Source of the DNA: an uncultured Flavobacteriales bacterium
GTDB taxonomy: Bacteria > Bacteroidota > Bacteroidia > Palsa-965
Direction of reading: 5' to 3'
NCBI GenBank assembly: GCA_937974275.1
Contig: CALJIF010000062.1
Span: 12,512-76,511, forward strand
DNA: 64,000 nucleotides
Each line of letters starts with the position of its first letter. Within the stretch, counting starts at the first letter, position 1. This document shows positions 59,175 to 64,000 of the stretch, piece after piece. A program made the position numbers and the translations under genes. Below the pieces are notes generated by a model that worked only from the letters and a program-made list of their open reading frames with translations, had not been told where the DNA came from and did not search any database.

Positions 59175-60155
59175 TTATTCCACCATAAGGTTGCAACCAC
59201 GAACATCACTGAAATCAAAACGACCTAAAATTTCGAATTGATGATCACTGTGTTGTTTCCCGAGATCGGAAGTTGCTAAGAAGCTGCAACTGTATTTGTT
59301 CGCAAGATCAATGATATTTATTCCGCCGGTTTTTCCGGGTTCAACGTACGTTAGCGGATCATTCATTTCGCGAATTAAGATGTGCATCCAGGGCGGTGTT
59401 TCAAATATTCCGTTGCCTTTCGAATACGCTTGTGAAAGGAGTTCGGTCATGCCGTATTCGGAATGTACGACGGGAATATTGAATGCCGTTTTTAACGTAT
59501 GATGCAATTCTTCGCGAACCATTTCTTTCCGTTTGCCTTTCATTCCGCCGGTTTCCATGACCACAATATGATGCAGTGCTTGTGGGAATTGTTCTGCCAA
59601 ATCGAGCAGGGCGTATGTTACGCCCAACAACAATACTTTACGATTGGGTTGCTGACTTAATATAGATAACTGTTGTGCAAGTTCGCGGTAGTTGTGTAAG
59701 TAGAATCCACTCTCTTGATAAGAAGAACGTCGAATCAATTCATCGGCCATGACAACCAGGGAAGAGCCTTCACGTTCGAGGTAGGCCGGTAACAATGCAA
59801 GAATGGTCCACTCTTTTTCATCGCCATAGAAGTGACGAAATGCACGCAGGAAACTTTCTTGGTACAATGATAGTTTCGCAACGGGATGTCTGCTCGTTAT
59901 GCTGCCTGTGGTTCCGCTGCTGGTGAATATGATTTCCGGTTCCGGCGAAAAACTGTAAATATTTTGTTGCTTGAAAAACTCAATGGGCAGAAACGGAATG
60001 TCGTGAATGGTGGTTACCGTTGCGGGTATTTTGTGTTGCAATTCACAAAAGCGACGATAGAAGGCATTGTTGTTAAACTGGTAACTAAAGACTTCCAAGG
60101 CAACAGCTTCAAAACCGTGCACACTGTCATCGAACAGTTGAATGTCGCTTCTCAT
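59175..60155 (-). CDS. LuxE/PaaK-family acyl-protein synthetase-like protein
   Basis: 326 residues. ANL-type adenylate-forming fold in the short LuxE-like form: ATP motif 'FTSSGTTGSITSRH', 'METGGMKGKRKEM', 'HSEYGMTELLSQAYS', and 'SCSFLATSDLGKQ' (D of the ATP ribose site). It lacks the C-terminal cap of full acyl-CoA ligases. Genuine LuxE activates fatty acids for the luciferase system, but luxA-D genes are absent here, so the acyl substrate and carrier are unknown. Confidence 0.85.
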   Translation of the reverse strand: MRSDIQLFDDSVHGFEAVALEVFSYQFNNNAFYRRFCELQHKIPATVTTIHDIPFLPIEFFKQQNIYSFSPEPEIIFTSSGTTGSITSRHPVAKLSLYQESFLRAFRHFYGDEKEWTILALLPAYLEREGSSLVVMADELIRRSSYQESGFYLHNYRELAQQLSILSQQPNRKVLLLGVTYALLDLAEQFPQALHHIVVMETGGMKGKRKEMVREELHHTLKTAFNIPVVHSEYGMTELLSQAYSKGNGIFETPPWMHILIREMNDPLTYVEPGKTGGINIIDLANKYSCSFLATSDLGKQHSDHQFEILGRFDFSDVRGCNLMVE

Positions 60156-60188
60156 GCGACAAAGTTCTTAAAACAAATGAAACTGCGC

Positions 60189-61340
60189 TTAGTAACCTAA
60201 GGCGTGCATGATGAAATAAGTTCCTGCACCAACTAATCCTGAAACAGGAATGGTAAGAATCCACGCCCACAACAAGTTAACGGTAACGCCCCAGCGTACT
60301 GCGCTTAAACGTTTTGTCATTCCTACACCGATGATAGAACCGGTGATGGTATGCGTTGTACTAACCGGTACACCTAAGCCCTGAGAAACACCATACAATG
60401 TAATTGCTCCGGCTGTTTCCGCTGCAACACCTTCAAGCGGCGTCACTTTGGTGATTTTGGTGCCCATCGTTTTTACAATACGCCAACCGCCCATCATGGT
60501 TCCTAAGCCGATTGCAGTGTAGCATACCAACGGCACCCAATCAGGAATGTGTTTGATTTTTTCTTTCAACGAATTGCCTGTACGTTGTTTGTATTCTGCT
60601 TTATATGCAGTGTATGTCACACCTTCCGGCAAGGCAACTTTTTCGTTGGTTTTACTGTCGACATAAGTTTGCTGCACTTTGGTCCATCCGGGTTCTGTAT
60701 GTGCCGGATTAATCGCCATTTGCTGAGCATTGAATACAATTAATGCAGCAGCGATAATGCCCATTACTTTCTGAGAATCACTTCCGCCGTGTCCGATGGA
60801 GAACGCAGCCGAAGAAACTAATTGCAATCTTTTAAACCAACGCTCCGCTTTTGAAGGCATACTGCGCTTGGCAATCTGAATGATAAGCACGGTTATAATG
60901 TACGCGGTCAGCATCCCGATAATCGGTGCAAGGAAAATGAAGATGAACGTTTTGAAAATACTTTCCTGATTCACGACATCGAAAGAGCCCGCGTGAGCAA
61001 TTGCAGCTCCTGCAAAACCGCCGATAAGGGTGTGCGAAGAACTGGAAGGAATTCCGTACCACCAGGTTAACAGGTTCCAGAAGATCGCAGCAACTAATCC
61101 CGAGAAAATTACGGCGAGGTTGATACTGTCACTGTGTACGGTTTTCGCGACGGTATCGGCAACTTTTAAATCGAAAATCCAGAACGCTACGAAATTGAAA
61201 ACCGCAGCCCACAATACCGCCTGAAACGGAGTCAGTACTTTTGTAGAAACAACAGTAGCAATAGAATTCGCTGCATCGTGGAAGCCGTTGATGAGATCGA
61301 ACGCAATCGCCAGTACGATAATAAGAATAAGTAGAGTCAT
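60189..61340 (-). CDS. pit: Inorganic phosphate transporter, PiT family
   Basis: 383 residues, about ten membrane helices. The two PiT signature repeats are 'GFHDAANSIATVVSTKVLTP' near the N-terminus and 'GVPVSTTHTITGSIIGVG' near the C-terminus. Cation-coupled phosphate uptake (or divalent metal-phosphate). A soluble roughly 75-residue insert in the middle ('MAINPAHTEPGWTKVQQTYV...') separates the halves. 15 bases after the DUF47 gene, its usual partner. Confidence 0.94.
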   Translation of the reverse strand: MTLLILIIVLAIAFDLINGFHDAANSIATVVSTKVLTPFQAVLWAAVFNFVAFWIFDLKVADTVAKTVHSDSINLAVIFSGLVAAIFWNLLTWWYGIPSSSSHTLIGGFAGAAIAHAGSFDVVNQESIFKTFIFIFLAPIIGMLTAYIITVLIIQIAKRSMPSKAERWFKRLQLVSSAAFSIGHGGSDSQKVMGIIAAALIVFNAQQMAINPAHTEPGWTKVQQTYVDSKTNEKVALPEGVTYTAYKAEYKQRTGNSLKEKIKHIPDWVPLVCYTAIGLGTMMGGWRIVKTMGTKITKVTPLEGVAAETAGAITLYGVSQGLGVPVSTTHTITGSIIGVGMTKRLSAVRWGVTVNLLWAWILTIPVSGLVGAGTYFIMHALGY

Positions 61341-61355
61341 CGTGTGTAACGAGTA

Positions 61356-61991
61356 TTATGCGTATTTCACCAAAATGGTCTGAATCACATTAGCAGCGTC
61401 TTCACACTTGTCGGTAGCTGTTTCTAATGACTGCAGTACTTCTTTGATCTTAATGATCTGAATCGCGTCTTTTTCTTCTTCGAAAAGTTTTGCGATGCCC
61501 ATGTTGAACACGTCATCTGCGTGGTTTTCGAGACTGTTGATTTTTACGCAGGATTCTTTGATCAACATGATTTGTTTCATGTCTTCCAGATTACGCACAG
61601 CCACATTTAATTCGATTGCGCCTTTCAAGATAACGTCAGCCAACATCACGATAGGCTCAGGCAATTCTTTGATCTTGTATAAATCGATTCGCTTTGCTGA
61701 ACCATGAATGAAATCCAATACATCATCAATAGCAGAAGCTAAAGCGTGAATGTCTTCACGATCAAATGGCGTAATGAAGTTGCGGCTTAATTCATTAAAA
61801 ATTAAGTGCGTTAAATTGTCGCCCTGATGTTCCAGGTGCTCAATTTCCTTAATTAATTCTTTGCGCTTTTCAGGTTCAACGTTAACCAGTTCAACTAATA
61901 ACTTGGATGTTTTAACCAGATTGCTTGTCGCTTGTTCGAACAGAGGAAAGAACTTGCGGTCTTTGGGTAGGAGGAATTGTAAAAAACTCAT
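61356..61991 (-). CDS. DUF47 family phosphate-transport regulator (PhoU-like)
   Basis: 211 residues from the ATG at 61991 ('MSFLQFLLPKDRKFF', the family's usual start). A longer frame begins at 62048, but a TAnnTTTG element lies inside its first codons (62027-62034), which favours the shorter form. All-helical, PhoU-like: 'VNVEPEKRKELIKEIEHLEHQGDNLTHL', 'FDREDIHALASAIDDVLDFIHG', 'KCEDAANVIQTILVKYA'. Works with PiT in other bacteria as a regulator of phosphate uptake. Confidence 0.92.
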   Translation of the reverse strand: MSFLQFLLPKDRKFFPLFEQATSNLVKTSKLLVELVNVEPEKRKELIKEIEHLEHQGDNLTHLIFNELSRNFITPFDREDIHALASAIDDVLDFIHGSAKRIDLYKIKELPEPIVMLADVILKGAIELNVAVRNLEDMKQIMLIKESCVKINSLENHADDVFNMGIAKLFEEEKDAIQIIKIKEVLQSLETATDKCEDAANVIQTILVKYA

Positions 61992-62026
61992 CGGTTTACG
62001 ATTGCTAGGATAATCTTGTTCAGGGT

Positions 62027-62034
62027 CAAATTTA
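62027..62034 (-). promoter_or_regulatory. TAnnTTTG promoter element of DUF47-pit
   Basis: TAAATTTG in minus-strand sense, 35 bases before the ATG at 61991 and downstream of the alternative ATG at 62048. Confidence 0.5.
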
Positions 62035-62108
62035 GGTTGGTATCCCATGTGCAGTGTTAAGTTAATGTTATTAGTTTGGGCGCCCTTAAAGTACTATTAA
62101 TTAGCGTA

Positions 62109-63320
62109 TTAGTAATTTAACTGTACCTGAATTCGTAGAAAATTACCCTGTTGTGCATTATTTTCTTTGGCTTTATCGGATGTGTTACGATACGAAATGC
62201 AATAATCAACGGTTAGTTCGAAGTTTTTGAAAATCAAATACTCGAAACCGAATTCATATTCATTGACTTTGTAGCTACGCGCGTCTGTGTCAATTTTCTT
62301 GGCGCCATCGAAATATTGTGCTCGTGCAAAAGGAACCAATTGTTCTCCGCCTTTCTTTAATGGGATAAAGTAGCTCAATGTGATAAATCCACCTTCCAGA
62401 TATCCGGTGGTAATGGAATCGTTGGCAGCATTGTACATCGGGGTGTTACCAATATTGTATTCCGCCAAAATCCCGAATGGTTTCGGATACAACACAAACG
62501 ATGCAGCCGCACGACGATCCAAATACGTTGCATCGCTGTTGGTTTTCGTTCCCGACGACAACTGATCTTTGCTCATGGTAAAAAATCCGGTATAACCCTG
62601 AACGCCGAATTCCACTACCTGATTTTTAATTGCGAACGGATACGATACGCGGGAAATGACATGCAAATTGTTGTTCGCTTCCGCTCGGTTAATTCCCTGA
62701 CCCACGTACGCTCCAAAAGCAAACATCCCGTAATCGCCGGAGTGTTTAAGTGAATTTTTGTTAAGGTCGTAGATGTGTTTTTGCACACGTTTAGGTGTAA
62801 ACATAAAAATTGCTCCGAGGTCACGTTCGCCCGGTGCAGCGCTGTTCAAGGCATCGGCGCGTTCCAGCGGCAATCGGTTAGAGCTGGATTGCATGTTTTC
62901 GTAGCCGAAAGGGATTTTACTTTGCCCGAAGCGGATACGATATACTTTGCCGGTATCAATGGACACATCAAAATACGCGTCTCGCAGAGCTGTGTAGTGC
63001 AATGCAGTTCCCGCAGTCACCGCAAAATCAGTTTGGATGTAAATAAACATGTGCGGATGGACATCTCCGCTCCACACCAATCGTCCACGTCGAATTAATA
63101 CGCTGCCGTTATTGCCCACTGAACGATCTAAATCCGATTTCAAGTCCGGATTAGTCTCCAACAAACGGTTGTAACGAATTTGCGTGTAACCACGGAGATT
63201 CATTTTCTGGTACCAGCTTTTTTTGTCAGACAGTTTTAGTTTGTTGGTAAGTGTGTCTACATTTTGTGCAGAAACCGTAACTGACCAAACAAGAGCAGCA
63301 AGGAGGAGGAGTGGGCGCAT
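62109..63320 (-). CDS. Phosphate-selective porin (OprO/OprP-like)
   Basis: 403 residues with a signal peptide ('LLLLAALVWSVTVSAQ'). Outer-membrane barrel: 'LNLRGYTQIRYNRLLETNP' type N-terminal strand, 'RRGRLVWSGDVHPHMFIYIQTDF', 'YRIRFGQSKIPFGYENMQSS' (a hallmark of the porin O/P family), 'GYTGFFTMS' and the last strand 'NFLRIQVQLNY' ending in an aromatic. Placed upstream of DUF47 and PiT on the same strand, so a complete phosphate path across both membranes is encoded here. Confidence 0.9.
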   Translation of the reverse strand: MRPLLLLAALVWSVTVSAQNVDTLTNKLKLSDKKSWYQKMNLRGYTQIRYNRLLETNPDLKSDLDRSVGNNGSVLIRRGRLVWSGDVHPHMFIYIQTDFAVTAGTALHYTALRDAYFDVSIDTGKVYRIRFGQSKIPFGYENMQSSSNRLPLERADALNSAAPGERDLGAIFMFTPKRVQKHIYDLNKNSLKHSGDYGMFAFGAYVGQGINRAEANNNLHVISRVSYPFAIKNQVVEFGVQGYTGFFTMSKDQLSSGTKTNSDATYLDRRAAASFVLYPKPFGILAEYNIGNTPMYNAANDSITTGYLEGGFITLSYFIPLKKGGEQLVPFARAQYFDGAKKIDTDARSYKVNEYEFGFEYLIFKNFELTVDYCISYRNTSDKAKENNAQQGNFLRIQVQLNY

Positions 63321-63371
63321 GACTTAACGTTGGCGTAATAAATAGTTAACGCCGCAAAGAAACCTGCGTTA

Positions 63372-63417
63372 TGTTAAATCAATAACCGCCCAATGTTATC
63401 AAATTGTAAAATTTAAC
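63372..63417. promoter_or_regulatory. Repeat-rich AT segment upstream of the phosphate porin (possible Pho box)
   Basis: TGTTA/TGTAA half-sites at 63372, 63394 and 63405, the last two in an 11-base period, with GTTAAAT (63373-63379) and ATTTAAC (63411-63417) as inverted ends. PhoB boxes in proteobacteria also have an 11-base period. Position: 50-100 bases before the porin ATG at 63320. Low confidence. Confidence 0.25.
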
Positions 63418-63487
63418 AATGAGGAAACCTCTGGGGTAGGCAAAAGCAACATTTGGCGCTGAAGGTTAATTCAGCCTTTACCTTGGG

Positions 63488-64000
63488 TTAACGTTCTCCG
63501 TCCCGATAATCGAGTGCAAATATGGGTTCATTAGCCCCATAACCCGCCGGAAGTTGAAAACTGACATACGTGATCGACATTCCCAGCTTGCGGAACTTCT
63601 TTTCGTAAGTGGTCTGAATTTCCGTTAATACGCTGTCCAGTTGTTGTGATGTATTGTACACGTCGCTATCCGCGCATACAGGAATCAAATTTTCCTGCTG
63701 AATGACTTCTTTGGTAAACTCGTGTAATAATAGACTGTCCGTTTTAAGATGAACAATGCCTCCCGGTTTTAATATGCGGGCATAACGTTTCAAAAAACGC
63801 GGGTGTGTTAATCGCTTACGTTCTTTCTCCTTTTGAGGATCGGGAAAAGTAATCCAGATCTCATCGACTTCTTGTTCACCGAATATCGCGTTGATGAAAT
63901 CGATACGTGTACGGAGAAATGCGGCGTTGGAAATGTTTTGCTGAACACATTGAGTTGCGCCGATAAACATGCGCGCACCTTTCACATCCAAACCGATAAA
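63488..64000 (-). CDS. trmB: tRNA (guanine46-N7)-methyltransferase, 3' part
   Basis: 171 residues visible; the gene's 5' end lies beyond the window edge and the frame is open to it ('FIGLDVKGARMFIGA' in its first visible residues). SAM-dependent enzyme forming m7G46 in tRNA. 'LDVKGARM', 'ITFPDPQKEKERKRLTHPRFL' (the DPWPKxRHxKRR-like catalytic segment) and 'GGIVHLKTDS' are family marks. Missing part: roughly the first 50-60 residues, including the SAM-binding glycine loop. Confidence 0.93.
   Translation of the reverse strand, partial: FIGLDVKGARMFIGATQCVQQNISNAAFLRTRIDFINAIFGEQEVDEIWITFPDPQKEKERKRLTHPRFLKRYARILKPGGIVHLKTDSLLLHEFTKEVIQQENLIPVCADSDVYNTSQQLDSVLTEIQTTYEKKFRKLGMSITYVSFQLPAGYGANEPIFALDYRDGER

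Noticed and set aside
63458..63475. GCTGAA/TTCAGC hairpin after trmB as terminator
   Set aside because: Only six pairs and no T run in the minus-strand sense.
1..64000. tRNA/rRNA genes, CRISPR arrays, IS elements, prophage or genomic island
   Set aside because: No regularly spaced repeats, transposase, integrase, phage genes or tRNA-like cloverleaf was seen; every stretch over 300 bases is occupied by a protein gene.

Overview
The window is chromosomal DNA of a Bacteroidota bacterium, most likely of the Flavobacteriales or a close relative. The evidence is: three type IX secretion (T9SS) C-terminal sorting domains; many secreted proteins and lipoproteins of Bacteroidota type; family markers such as DUF3098 and the probable DUF6427/DUF6341 pair; almost no Shine-Dalgarno sequences; and about 19 copies of the Bacteroidota promoter element TAnnTTTG just upstream of genes. 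Coding density is high. No gap exceeds about 230 bases, convergent genes often overlap by 4-6 bases, and I see no tRNA, rRNA, IS element, prophage or CRISPR array.

Layout. 1-4838: tail of a T9SS protein, a polyprenyl synthetase plus two MORN-repeat proteins in one operon, and two secreted proteins of unknown role. 4844-12000: rlmN, an amidohydrolase, ispD, queA, and the envelope operon ftsX-DUF3098-uppP-truB. 12006-17536: leuS, a lipoprotein, a DUF3108 gene behind a sigma-54-like promoter, and tryptophan 2,3-dioxygenase. 17533-20652: an outer-membrane protein divergent from an ECF sigma factor, which is followed by an unusual anti-sigma-like protein with five tandem cytoplasmic modules. 20726-24669: lipoprotein MsrB, purD, two small-family membrane proteins, purQ. 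24881-27574: SprB-repeat T9SS protein. 27630-31411: yicC-gmk-nadD operon, a DMT transporter and an ArsC-like protein. 31456-37045: cystathionine synthase/lyase, SDR, and a T9SS-exported M43 metalloprotease. 37111-45196: a lipoprotein, polA, M28 peptidase with cysS, and a third MORN protein. 45374-50091: SDR-type threonine dehydrogenase, trhO, homogentisate and 4-hydroxyphenylpyruvate dioxygenases. 50181-58745: aspS, tadA, a large M16 peptidase, a bacilliredoxin, plsC-gatC, trpS. 58746-64000: a LuxE-like protein, a phosphate module (porin, DUF47, PiT) and the 3' part of trmB.

Functionally the window mixes housekeeping (four aminoacyl-tRNA synthetases, tRNA/rRNA modification, purine and isoprenoid synthesis) with amino-acid catabolism (Trp, Tyr/Phe, Thr) typical of a heterotroph feeding on protein, in line with its secreted peptidases.

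The observations most worth following are: the ECF sigma/anti-sigma pair with five zinc-less zf-HC2-like repeats and its ECF-type promoter; an identical ATGAC-N4-GTCAT palindrome at nearly the same distance before the tryptophan and homogentisate dioxygenase genes; a sigma-54-like -24/-12 promoter before the DUF3108 gene; and TAnnTTTG elements so close to start codons that several transcripts should be leaderless. All calls come from reading the sequence; no database search was run.
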